From NCBI GenBank assembly GCA_014871665.1, contig WGSL01000004.1, positions 1 to 60,057 of the forward strand: a stretch of 60,057 bases of DNA, in the 5' to 3' direction. The notes below the pieces were generated by a model, which did no database searches, was not told where the DNA came from, and saw nothing but the letters and a program-made list of their open reading frames with translations. This DNA comes from Collinsella sp. (GTDB taxonomy: Bacteria; Actinomycetota; Coriobacteriia; Coriobacteriales; Coriobacteriaceae). Positions 21,494 through 29,475 of this stretch are shown here, piece after piece. A program made the position numbers and the translations under genes. The stretch's first letter is position 1; each line of letters begins with the position of its first letter.

Positions 21494-22516
21494 ATGGCGC
21501 AGATGAGAATCAAGGACATTGCCGTCGAGGCGGGTGTGAGCCCGGCCACGGTCTCGCGCTATCTCAATAACCGTCCCGGGCAAATGACCGAGGAAACCCG
21601 TGCTCGCATCGCGGCGGTTATCGAGCGCACCGGCTATCGCCCGCGTGCCGCCGCGCGCAATCTGCGCAACTCACGCACCAACCTCATCGGCGTGATTTTG
21701 GCCGACATCGCCAACCCGTTCTCGAGCGCCATGCTCGAAGGACTTTCCGCCAGTGCCGCCGCGCGCGGCTGCTCGCTCATGACGGCCATTAGCGGCAACG
21801 ACCCCGCCAAGGAGACAGAGTCGCTCACCAGGCTTATCGATGCCGGCGTGGACGGCCTGGTCGTCAACACCTGCGGAGGCAATGACGAGGCGATCGCCGC
21901 GGCCGCGGGGCGCCTACCCGTTGTACTGCTCGACCGCGATGTTGCCGACGGTGGCATCGATCTGGTGACATCGAACAACCGTGAGCTGGTCGCCGGCTTG
22001 GTAGACGAGCTCGCCGCTGCGGGCTGTGAGCGCCTGTGCCTGCTCACCGAGGCAAGCGACGACAGCCCCGTGCGTCGTGAGCGCGCCGAGGCCTTTGCCG
22101 ACGAGCTTTCGCGACGCGGCCTTGCCGGCGAGGTCGTCACCTTGGCCGATGGCGGTGCCACGGGCGTTGGTCGCTTGGACGAGACCATGCGTGACTATGC
22201 CGGCAAAAAGCTCGGCCTCATTGCCGTCAACGGCCTGGTTTTCCTGCGTCTGACCGAGGCGCTAGCGCAGCTGGGACCCTCGCTGCCGGCGGGGCTCAGG
22301 ATCGCGACGTTTGACGACTACCCCTGGAACCATGTGCTCTTTGGTGGCGTGACCACGGCCGCGCAGGACACCCTCACCATTGCCGAGCGCGTGGTCGAGC
22401 GCCTGTCCGAGCGCATCGACGTTGTCACCACCACGGTGGGCGAGGCCGCAAAGCTGGCGCCCAAACGCATCGAGGTTCTCGGTCACATCGAACACCGCGC
22501 ATCAACCTCGCGCTAA
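21494..22516 (+). CDS. LacI family transcriptional regulator
   Basis: A 340-residue LacI/GalR protein. The HTH (MRIKDIAVEAGVSPATVSRYLNN) is followed by the hinge (RAAARNLRNSRTNLIGVILADIANPFSSAMLEGL) and an effector domain with GVDGLVVNTCGG, LPVVLLDRDVADGG and ATFDDYPWNHVLFGGVTT. The last motif is like those of sugar-acid (KdgR-type) regulators. The start at 21494 has only a weak GGGG-rich ribosome site; an ATG at 21503 is also possible. No metabolic gene lies alongside, so targets are probably elsewhere. Confidence 0.87.
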   Translation: MAQMRIKDIAVEAGVSPATVSRYLNNRPGQMTEETRARIAAVIERTGYRPRAAARNLRNSRTNLIGVILADIANPFSSAMLEGLSASAAARGCSLMTAISGNDPAKETESLTRLIDAGVDGLVVNTCGGNDEAIAAAAGRLPVVLLDRDVADGGIDLVTSNNRELVAGLVDELAAAGCERLCLLTEASDDSPVRRERAEAFADELSRRGLAGEVVTLADGGATGVGRLDETMRDYAGKKLGLIAVNGLVFLRLTEALAQLGPSLPAGLRIATFDDYPWNHVLFGGVTTAAQDTLTIAERVVERLSERIDVVTTTVGEAAKLAPKRIEVLGHIEHRASTSR

Positions 22517-22569
22517 CCGCTCGTTCGCAACTGCCTGTTCGCACACGTTTTTTGAGCGCTTGATACGCT

Positions 22570-22585
22570 TTAACCCTGCGGAAAC
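22570..22585. promoter_or_regulatory. GlnR-type box upstream of the glutamine synthetase gene
   Basis: TTAAC-N6-GAAAC matches the actinobacterial GlnR half-site pair gTnAC-N6-GaAAC at all but the first base. It lies 66 bases before the start codon, upstream of a TAGTAT/TATAGA region that could hold the -10. A GlnR-like gene is the next gene but one. Confidence 0.55.
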
Positions 22586-22650
22586 ATTTTTCTGCGATAG
22601 TATCTGCGATATAGACCAGTCGAAACCCGCCCGAAAGAAAGGGGAGCGAC

Positions 22651-23988
22651 ATGAACCAGCAGAACATCGATTACGTACTTCGCTCCGTAGAGCAGCGTGA
22701 CATCCGCTTTGTGCGTCTGTGGTTTGTCGACATTCTCGGCCGCCTCAAGAACTTTGCCATTAGCCCCGAGGACCTCGAGGTCGCTTTTGAGGAGGGTATT
22801 GGCTTTGACGGCTCCGCCATCGAGGGCTTTGCCACGCCCGAGGAAGCCGACATGCTAGCGTTTCCCGATGCTTCGACCTTCCAGATTCTGCCGTGGCGTC
22901 CGAGCCATAACGGCGTCGCCCGCGTGTTCTGCGATGTGTGCACTCCCGATCGTAAGCCGTTTGCCGGCGACCCGCGCGATGCCCTGCGCCGCATGTTCCG
23001 CAAGGCCGAGAAGGCTGGCTACCTGCTCAACGTGGGCGCCGAGCTGGAGTACTATTATTTCCCCGACGAGCACACCCCCGAGCCGCTCGACAACGTGGGC
23101 TACTTCGATCTTTCGGTGAGCGATGCCGCCCGCGACCTGCGCCGCAACACGGTCCTCACGCTCGAGAAGATGTCCGTGCCCGTGGAGTACACCTTCCACG
23201 CCGCCGGCCGCTCGCAGCACGGTATGAGCCTACGCCATGCCGAGGCCCTGAGCATGTCCGACGCCATCACCACGGCCAAACTCATCATTAAGCAGCAGGC
23301 CTACGAGAGCGGTTGCCACGCCTCCTTTATGCCCAAGCCGTTGGCGGGCGAGGACGGCAGCGCCATGTTTTTGCATCAGTCGCTGTTCGACCACGATGGC
23401 AACAACGTCTTTTGGGGCGAGGACGACGAGAAGTACCATCTCTCCGACGTCGCCAAGCACTACATGGCCGGCATTCTGGCGCACGCGCGCGAGATCAGCG
23501 CCATCACCAACCCCACGGTCAACTCGTACAAGCGCATCACCACGGGTGGCGATTCCGTGCCGCAGTACGCCACGTGGGGCCTGCGCAACCGCGCGAGTAT
23601 GGTCCGCATCCCGGTCTACAAGCCCGGCAAGCAGCTGTCCACGCGCATCGAGCTTCGCAGCCCCGATCCCATGGCCAACCCGTACCTGGTCAACGCCGTC
23701 ACGCTGGCGGCTGGTCTGGACGGCATCGAGCGCAAGCTGGAGCTGCCGCCCGAGGCCACGGCCGAGACGCTCAAGCTTACCGACCGTCAGATGCTCGAGG
23801 CCGGCTACACGCCGCTGCCGCGCTCGCTCAAAGAGGCGCTCGATGTGTTTGAGGACTCGCAGTTTATGAAGGATGCCCTCGGCGAGCACATTCACAGCTT
23901 TTTCCTCAAAAAGAAGCGCAACGAGTGGCATAAGTTTGAGTCCACGATCACCGAGTGGGAGATCAAGCACTACCTGGCGAACTCCTAA
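22651..23988 (+). CDS. glutamine synthetase family protein, divergent active site
   Basis: A 445-residue GSI-alpha-sized protein. The N-terminal beta-grasp (VRLWFVDILGRLKNFAIS; GFDGSAIEGFA) and the catalytic domain (NVGAELEYYYF; SFMPKPLAGEDGSAMFLHQSL; NSYKRITTGGDSVPQYATWGLRNRASMVRIP; STRIELRSPDPMANPYL) are easily recognised. By recalled alignment, several metal or catalytic positions differ. The EVAPGQHE motif reads AAGRSQHG, so both Glu are lost (Ala184, Gly191), and the first His of the GMHxH motif is Phe240. Glu131, Glu133, His242 and Glu334 remain. It may be a sensor-like or gamma-glutamyl ligase relative rather than the main enzyme. GGGGAG precedes the ATG. A GlnR-like gene follows after 50 bases. 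Confidence 0.8.
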   Translation: MNQQNIDYVLRSVEQRDIRFVRLWFVDILGRLKNFAISPEDLEVAFEEGIGFDGSAIEGFATPEEADMLAFPDASTFQILPWRPSHNGVARVFCDVCTPDRKPFAGDPRDALRRMFRKAEKAGYLLNVGAELEYYYFPDEHTPEPLDNVGYFDLSVSDAARDLRRNTVLTLEKMSVPVEYTFHAAGRSQHGMSLRHAEALSMSDAITTAKLIIKQQAYESGCHASFMPKPLAGEDGSAMFLHQSLFDHDGNNVFWGEDDEKYHLSDVAKHYMAGILAHAREISAITNPTVNSYKRITTGGDSVPQYATWGLRNRASMVRIPVYKPGKQLSTRIELRSPDPMANPYLVNAVTLAAGLDGIERKLELPPEATAETLKLTDRQMLEAGYTPLPRSLKEALDVFEDSQFMKDALGEHIHSFFLKKKRNEWHKFESTITEWEIKHYLANS

Positions 23989-24038
23989 TCGCGCCGGCTT
24001 GTTCCAGTACGATTGAGCTCATTTCCTTGGAGGCCGAT

Positions 24039-24701
24039 ATGTCCGAAAAGAGTGCCCTGTTCATGGCGCGCACGACGCGCTTCCACGAGTTTGCCCGCAG
24101 CTTGACGACCACCCTGGGTGTCGAGGTGAGCCTGGCCACTCCCGATTCGCCGACGGCGGCGCACGACTTTGACCTGCTGATTCTCGATTCCGACGGCATC
24201 CGCAGCGATCGCATCGATCAGATTGCCAAGTGGCTCGACGATCGTGGCGGCGTCCCCATGTTGGTGATCGTCGACGACGAGGCGCTCGGCACCCTGCGCC
24301 TGCCGAATCACGCGCATGCCGACTTTGTATGCCCCACGGCGACGCCCAACGAGCTTAAGGCTCGCGCGCAGCGCCTGATGGGCGAGGAGGAGACCGTCAC
24401 CGCCGACGATGTGCTCAACATCGACAACCTTGAGATTAACCTGGCCACCTACCAGGTGACGCTCGATAACGAGCCCATCGACCTGACGCTGATGGAGTAC
24501 TCGCTGCTGAGCTTTTTGGCGACGCATCCCAACCGCGCCTACAGCCGCGAGGTACTGCTGCACCGCGTGTGGGGCTTCGAGTACTGCGGCGGCACGCGCA
24601 CCGTCGACGTGCATATTCGACGCATCCGCTCCAAGGTGGGCCCGCAGATCGCGGCACACATCACCACCGTCCGCGGCGTGGGCTATCTATTTAAGGACTA
24701 G
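24039..24701 (+). CDS. GlnR-like atypical OmpR-family response regulator
   Basis: A 220-residue regulator. Residues 1-115 have the size of a receiver domain with a poorly conserved phosphorylation pocket (HDFDLLILDSDGIRSD), and residues 125-220 are a clear OmpR/PhoB winged helix (INLATYQVTLDNEPIDLTLMEYSLLSFL; YSREVLLHRVWGFEYCGGTRTVDVHIRRIRSKVG). Actinobacterial GlnR, the nitrogen regulator, has exactly this make-up and no partner kinase. Being 50 bases after a glutamine synthetase gene whose promoter carries a GlnR-type box supports that role. GGAGG precedes the ATG at 24039. No kinase gene is near. A generic orphan response regulator is the alternative. Confidence 0.78.
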   Translation: MSEKSALFMARTTRFHEFARSLTTTLGVEVSLATPDSPTAAHDFDLLILDSDGIRSDRIDQIAKWLDDRGGVPMLVIVDDEALGTLRLPNHAHADFVCPTATPNELKARAQRLMGEEETVTADDVLNIDNLEINLATYQVTLDNEPIDLTLMEYSLLSFLATHPNRAYSREVLLHRVWGFEYCGGTRTVDVHIRRIRSKVGPQIAAHITTVRGVGYLFKD

Positions 24702-24705
24702 ATTT

Positions 24706-24738
24706 CCACCACAAAGGGGACAGGCACCTTTGTGGTGG
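24706..24738. repeat. CCACCACAAAGG hairpin, copy A1
   Basis: CCACCACAAAGG pairs perfectly with CCTTTGTGGTGG around the loop GGACAGGCA; TTTTG follows. It begins 5 bases after the GlnR-like gene stop and can end that transcript. Other copies are at 40886, 42459, 43421 and 53846. Confidence 0.88.
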
Positions 24739-24856
24739 TTTTGCCGCATGTGCGGGCTCCTTTCGGGTTTGCAGAAGAACTTAAGCCTTCCTAAAAGATT
24801 GCGTTCTCATACACGTATGCCCGCATATTGGGGTACAACTCAACGTGAACAATGAT

Positions 24857-24880
24857 GGCCCGCCACATGTTTGGTGGGCC
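24857..24880 (+). other. hairpin 30 bases before the HtrA start
   Basis: GGCCCGCCA pairs with TGGTGGGCC (one G-U pair), followed by TTTGG. It may be a weak attenuator in the HtrA leader or the end of a short transcript. The ribosome site GAAAGGA comes after it. Confidence 0.45.
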
Positions 24881-24909
24881 TTTGGTTATGTGACGAAAGG
24901 ATCGCAGCC

Positions 24910-26370
24910 ATGAGCGAGAACGATTCCCAGCGTCCCCAGGATGCGGGCCACGCCGGCGAGACTCAGCAGCAACCGCGCGTGCAGGTGGAGTCGACGCCTG
25001 CCGACGGCAACATTCCCTACGTGCAGGCCTACGACACGCAGACCGGCAAGCCGTTGGGCGGCCAGCAGGTTGTAAACAAGCACACGGTGGTCAAGACCAA
25101 GACCAAAAAGCTGCCGATCTTTATTACGGCGCTCGCCGGCTGTGCCTGCGGAGCCCTGCTGGTCATCGCGCTCATTATGAGCGGCACGCTCGATATCGGC
25201 GGCGGCAGGAACGCCGTGACGGCGGGTGCTTCGGGTTCATCGACGCAAAAGATCACCATTGACTCCGAGGACACCACGTTGGCCGAGGCCGTTTCTGCCA
25301 AGGCATTGCCCTCCGTGGTTTCCATTACCGCCACTTCGAGCGGTAGCCAGAATGGCTCGCTTTCGCAGTCTGCCGACGAGTCGGATAGTTCGGGCAGCGT
25401 CGGTTCGGGCGTGGTGCTCGATACCGAGGGCCACATCCTCACCAACAACCACGTGGTCGATGGCTATGACCAGTACGTGGTGACCATGGACGACGGCACC
25501 ACCTACGAGGCCGAGTTCGTGGGCAACGATGCTTCGAGCGACCTAGCCGTCATCAAACTCAAGGACGCCGACGCCTCCAAGCTCACGCCGATCGAGATCG
25601 GTGACTCCTCCAAGCTCAACGTGGGCGAGTGGGTCATGGCGATCGGCTCGCCGTTCGGCAACGAGCAGTCTGTCTCCACCGGTATCGTCTCGGCGCTCTA
25701 CCGCTCCACGGCCATGAGCTCTACCAGCGGCAACACCATCTACGCCAACATGATCCAGACCGATGCCGCCATCAACCCGGGCAACTCCGGTGGCGCGCTC
25801 GTCAACGACAACGGCGAGCTCGTGGGTATCAACTCGCTCATCGAGAGCTACTCGGGCTCCAGCTCGGGCGTTGGCTTTGCTATTCCCGTTAACTACGCCA
25901 AGAACATTGCCGACCAGATTATCGACGGCAAGACGCCGGTGCATCCGTACATGGGCGCTACGCTTTCGAGCGTCAATGCGCTTAACGCCCGCACTAACAA
26001 GTTGAGCACCGATAGCGGCGCGTATGTGGCAAGTGTCGTCGAGGACGGTCCTGCTGCCAAGGCCGGCATTCAGGAGGGCGACGTCATCACCAAGCTGGGC
26101 GACGACGAGATCACGAGCGCCGATGGCCTGATCATCGCACTGCGCAGCCACGAGGTGGGCGAGAAGGTCGAGATCACACTCATGCGTGGCAAGGAAGAGA
26201 AAAAGGTCACGGTTGAGCTGGGCTCCGATGAGGAGCTGCAGAACCAGCAGCAGGACGACAGTTCGACCGACACCGGCAACGGCGGTATTACCGACGAGCA
26301 GCTGCGCCAGTACCTGGAGGAGCTGTTAGGCCAGCAGGGCCAGGGTCAGGGCTACGGCCAGGGTTACTAA
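24910..26370 (+). CDS. HtrA/DegP-type serine protease, membrane-anchored, one PDZ domain
   Basis: A 486-residue S1C protease of envelope quality control. Residues 1-70 are a polar cytoplasmic tail and about 72-96 a single membrane helix (LPIFITALAGCACGALLVIALIM). A trypsin-like domain follows with His181 (TNNHVVDG), Asp211 (SSDLAVIKL) and Ser293 (NPGNSGGALVN). One PDZ domain at about 350-440 (GPAAKAGIQEGDVITKLGDDEI) and a Gln/Gly-rich tail (GQGQGYGQGY) complete it. The whole triad is intact, so it should be active outside the membrane. The ATG at 24910 has GAAAGGA before it; an earlier in-frame opening lacks support. It is probably a single-gene unit with a strong terminator after it. Confidence 0.92.
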   Translation: MSENDSQRPQDAGHAGETQQQPRVQVESTPADGNIPYVQAYDTQTGKPLGGQQVVNKHTVVKTKTKKLPIFITALAGCACGALLVIALIMSGTLDIGGGRNAVTAGASGSSTQKITIDSEDTTLAEAVSAKALPSVVSITATSSGSQNGSLSQSADESDSSGSVGSGVVLDTEGHILTNNHVVDGYDQYVVTMDDGTTYEAEFVGNDASSDLAVIKLKDADASKLTPIEIGDSSKLNVGEWVMAIGSPFGNEQSVSTGIVSALYRSTAMSSTSGNTIYANMIQTDAAINPGNSGGALVNDNGELVGINSLIESYSGSSSGVGFAIPVNYAKNIADQIIDGKTPVHPYMGATLSSVNALNARTNKLSTDSGAYVASVVEDGPAAKAGIQEGDVITKLGDDEITSADGLIIALRSHEVGEKVEITLMRGKEEKKVTVELGSDEELQNQQQDDSSTDTGNGGITDEQLRQYLEELLGQQGQGQGYGQGY

Positions 26371-26397
26371 CGAGCCGTATCGCACATGCCGATGCCA

Positions 26398-26437
26398 GAG
26401 GGGGCTGTCCCGACAAGTGTGGGACAGCCCCTCTTTT
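26398..26437 (+). terminator. terminator of the HtrA gene
   Basis: GAGGGGGCTGTCCC pairs with GGGACAGCCCCTC around a 9-10 base loop, followed by TTTTCTT. Confidence 0.92.
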
Positions 26438-26509
26438 CTTATTGATCCGTTGGGGACGGAGGAAAACGGATCACTTGGGACTGACAAGAGGCCTGGTCCG
26501 GAATGGTCT

Positions 26510-26710
26510 GGACAGTTAGTTCAGATACGTATAAATCTGGGGCAGCTTGGGATGCGTTTTGAGCAATTTTTGATTGGGATGGGGCTCGAATGGGTGTTTG
26601 GAAGGGAGAGCGGGACGTTTACATGGTCTCGAGGAGCCCAAATTAGTTGAAACAGGGGTGTTCGTGTCTGATTCAGCTCTAGGATTTATACGTATCTGAA
26701 CTAACTGTCC
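26510..26710. repeat. 201 bp noncoding element with perfect 28 bp terminal inverted repeats
   Basis: Bases 26510-26537 (GGACAGTTAGTTCAG...TATAAATC) recur exactly inverted at 26683-26710. The 145 bases between hold no credible gene. No flanking target duplication is seen. Perfect termini suggest recent arrival or active maintenance. It lies between the HtrA terminator and the ligA promoter region. Confidence 0.85.
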
Positions 26711-26819
26711 ACCCCAGTCCGGCGGCTGCCGTTTCGGTGCGGTTCGAGACCGCTATTCGGCCTCATTGCGACCGGTGGTACTCTAGTATCCGTTTGAAAT
26801 CGAGCGAAGGAGTGCCGCT

Positions 26820-29048
26820 ATGGAGCAATCGAGCCTGTTTGGTGACGGCGTGGACATCGATACCGAAACGCCCGCGAGTGCGGATACCGCTGCACCGGCC
26901 GATGCCCGTGCCCAGGCGGCAGCGCGCGCGGCCGAGCTGCGCCACGAGCTCGATTACCACGCCTATCGCTACTACATGCTCGATGCGCCCGAGATCACGG
27001 ACGCCGCCTTCGACAAAATGCTCGTTGAGCTGCAGGAAATCGAGGCGACCTACCCCGACCTGGTGACGCCCGACAGCTACACCCAACGCGTGGGCGGGTA
27101 CGTGAGCGAGCAGTTTACGCCGGTCACGCATATGGCGCGCATGTATTCCATGGACGATGCCATGGATTTGGACGAACTTGACGCGTGGCTCCAACGAACC
27201 GAGGATGCGCTCGGCGCAGGTAGCGTCACCTATACCTGCGAGCTCAAGATTGACGGCTTGGGCGTCGCGCTTACTTACCAAAACGGCACCTTCGTACGCG
27301 CAGCCACACGCGGCGATGGCACCACGGGCGAGGACGTGTCGCTCAACGTGCGCACTATCAAGGACGTGCCCATGCATCTGTCCGAGGCGGCGCTCGCCCA
27401 CATGGGCGCTGACCGCGAGCGCACCATCGAGGTGCGCGGCGAGGTCTATATGCCCAAGGGCAGCTTTGTGCGCCTGAACGACGAGGCCGATGCCGAGGGG
27501 CGCGACTCCTTCGCCAACCCGCGCAACGCCGCCGCCGGCAGTCTGCGCCAAAAGGATCCCAAGGTCACGGCGCGCCGCGATCTTGCCACCTTTATCTATG
27601 CCATCGCCGATACCGACCCGCTGCACGTCCACAGCCAGCGCGAGTTTCTCGACTGGCTGCGTAGCGCCGGCTTCAGCGTCAATCCCAACGTGGCACGGTG
27701 CGCCACGCCGGCCGAGGTCCACGAGTTCTGTGCCCAGGCGCTCGAGCACCGCGGCGACTTGGACTACGACATCGACGGCGTGGTCGTAAAGGTAGACAGC
27801 TTCCAACAGCAGCTCGACCTGGGCTTTACCGCCCGCGCGCCGCGCTGGGCCATTGCTTTTAAGTTCCCGCCCGAGGAAAAGCAGACCGTCCTGCGCGAAA
27901 TTCGCATCCAGGTGGGCCGCACCGGTGTGCTCACGCCGGTCGCCGAGTTCGACCCGGTGACGGTCGCCGGCTCCACCATCGCGCGCGCCACGCTGCACAA
28001 CATCGACGAGATCCGTCGCAAAAACGTGCGCGAGGGCGACACCATCATCGTGCACAAGGCGGGCGACGTAATTCCCGAGGTCGTGGGCCCGGTACTCGAC
28101 AAGCGCCCGGCCGATTCGGTCGACTGGCACATGCCCGAGGTCTGCCCCGTGTGCGGCAGCCCCGTGGTCCACGAGGATGGCGAGGTCGCTTACCGCTGCG
28201 TGTCCATCGACTGCCCCGCGCAGCTCAAGGAGCGCCTGCTCCACTGGGTGAGCCGCGGCTGCATGGACGTTGATGGCCTAGGCGACGAGATTGTCGACAA
28301 GATGATCGCCGCCGGGCTGATCCACGACGTCGCGGACTTCTACCAGCTCACGGTCGACGACATCGCAGGCCTGGACACGGGCCGCACCTATGCCAGCTCC
28401 AACAGCAAAAAGGGCGTCGAGAAGGGCGACCCCATTCCGGTGGGCCTCAAGACGGCCGAGAAAATCATCGCCGAGCTCAACAAGTCCAAGAGCCAGCCGC
28501 TCGGTCGCGTGCTGTTTGCCCTGGGCATCCGTCACGTGGGCAAGAGCGTGGGCGAGGTCATTGCCGAACGATTCCTGTCGATTGACAAGCTCATCTTGGC
28601 GAGCGAAGAGGATATTGCCGAGTGCGAGGGCATCGGTCCCAAGATTGCGGCGAGCGTCAAGCAGTTCCTGGCCGTGCCCGAAAACCTGGCCGTGCTGGAG
28701 CGTCTGCGCCAAGCGGGTCTGTCGCTCGAGGTCGACCTGGGCGCCGCACACGCGCAAGCCGCAGCCGACGCTGGCGTGGCAGGCGAGCTCGCCGACGCAC
28801 AGCCGCTCGCGGGTCTGACCTTCGTGCTCACCGGCACGCTCGTCAACCGCACGCGCGACGAGGCAGGCGCGGCGCTCAAGGTGCTTGGTGCCAAGGTTTC
28901 GGGCAGTGTGTCAAAGAAGACGAGCTACCTGGTCGCTGGCCCCAAAGCGGGCTCCAAGCTCACCAAAGCCGAGCAGCTGGGCGTACCCGTGCTGGATGAG
29001 GCGGTACTTGAACAGATTTTGGCGACGGGTAGGGTCCCGGAGGCATAA
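26820..29048 (+). CDS. ligA: NAD-dependent DNA ligase
   Basis: A 742-residue enzyme that seals nicks during replication and repair, using NAD. The N-terminal Ia domain (RHELDYHAYRYYMLDAPEITDAAFDKML) precedes the adenylation domain with the AMP-accepting Lys143 in the KIDG motif. An OB fold, a Cys4 zinc finger (CPVCGSPVV...YRCVSIDCPAQ), helix-hairpin-helix repeats (LFALGIRHVGKSVGEVIAERF; ECEGIGPKIAASVKQFL) and a C-terminal BRCT domain (GLTFVLTGTLVNRTRDEAGAAL) follow in standard order. A short Ala/Asp-rich extension of about 30 residues precedes domain Ia. Start supported by GAAGGAG. A single-copy housekeeping gene. Confidence 0.96.
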   Translation: MEQSSLFGDGVDIDTETPASADTAAPADARAQAAARAAELRHELDYHAYRYYMLDAPEITDAAFDKMLVELQEIEATYPDLVTPDSYTQRVGGYVSEQFTPVTHMARMYSMDDAMDLDELDAWLQRTEDALGAGSVTYTCELKIDGLGVALTYQNGTFVRAATRGDGTTGEDVSLNVRTIKDVPMHLSEAALAHMGADRERTIEVRGEVYMPKGSFVRLNDEADAEGRDSFANPRNAAAGSLRQKDPKVTARRDLATFIYAIADTDPLHVHSQREFLDWLRSAGFSVNPNVARCATPAEVHEFCAQALEHRGDLDYDIDGVVVKVDSFQQQLDLGFTARAPRWAIAFKFPPEEKQTVLREIRIQVGRTGVLTPVAEFDPVTVAGSTIARATLHNIDEIRRKNVREGDTIIVHKAGDVIPEVVGPVLDKRPADSVDWHMPEVCPVCGSPVVHEDGEVAYRCVSIDCPAQLKERLLHWVSRGCMDVDGLGDEIVDKMIAAGLIHDVADFYQLTVDDIAGLDTGRTYASSNSKKGVEKGDPIPVGLKTAEKIIAELNKSKSQPLGRVLFALGIRHVGKSVGEVIAERFLSIDKLILASEEDIAECEGIGPKIAASVKQFLAVPENLAVLERLRQAGLSLEVDLGAAHAQAAADAGVAGELADAQPLAGLTFVLTGTLVNRTRDEAGAALKVLGAKVSGSVSKKTSYLVAGPKAGSKLTKAEQLGVPVLDEAVLEQILATGRVPEA

Positions 29049-29053
29049 TGATT

Positions 29054-29089
29054 TGTTGAGGAACTGCGCAGAGGCTCAGTTCCTCAACA
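29054..29089. terminator. convergent terminator between ligA and the lipoprotein gene
   Basis: TGTTGAGGAACTG pairs perfectly with CAGTTCCTCAACA over a 10-base loop. The stop codon of the minus-strand lipoprotein gene is inside the right arm, so one hairpin serves both sides. Confidence 0.75.
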
Positions 29090-29470
29090 TCTCCTTATAG
29101 TGTTTGCCTGTTCAATTTCGATATCGTTTCCCTCGTATGATCCAGATGCGTCTACCGACTCAAAGCGTGAGTAGGAAACTCTTGTCCCAACTTTGATTTG
29201 GGAAAGCTTGTCTTTGATTCGGCCAGATGAGGGGAATGTAATCCGGGTTTGCTTTCCAGCGTCGGTGTAGCGGGGACTGTTGTCTGTTTGGATTACGAGT
29301 TCCGTTCCCTCAATAGAATGAACGCTGCCGGCTCCAAAGACAAGGTAATCATCTCCTCCGCTATAGCGGGCTCTATCTGTGCATGAAGAAACGGATGCAA
29401 ACATAGCGAAAATCACCAATATCGTAACCAGGGCAAAGGCCGTGGTGCCATAGCATTTTGATGGTGCCAT
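29084..29470 (-). CDS. small predicted lipoprotein
   Basis: A protein of 128 residues with an N-terminal signal (MAPSKCYGTTAFALVTILVIFAMFASVSSC) whose end, VSSC, works as a lipobox; the Cys would be lipid-modified and the rest anchored outside. The mature part is a small beta-rich domain (DDYLVFGAGSVHSIEGTELVIQT; ITFPSSGRIKDKLSQIKVGTRVSYSRF) with no family I recognise. An in-frame TTG at 29482 would overlap the upstream stop codon by a few bases and is an alternative start. It is downstream of, and nearly touching, the cysteine-peptidase-like gene, so the two form an operon. Codon use is more AT-rich than in the neighbours. Confidence 0.7.
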   Translation of the reverse strand: MAPSKCYGTTAFALVTILVIFAMFASVSSCTDRARYSGGDDYLVFGAGSVHSIEGTELVIQTDNSPRYTDAGKQTRITFPSSGRIKDKLSQIKVGTRVSYSRFESVDASGSYEGNDIEIEQANTIRRC

Positions 29471-29475
29471 CCGGT

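Noticed and set aside
24702..24909. Riboswitch in the HtrA leader
   Set aside because: Only the A-type terminator hairpin and one short stem are visible; no known aptamer core was recognised.
26740..26765. tRNA T-arm-like GGTTCGAGACC
   Set aside because: The flanking bases do not form a five-pair T stem, and no acceptor or anticodon arms can be drawn; the promoter of ligA lies here instead.
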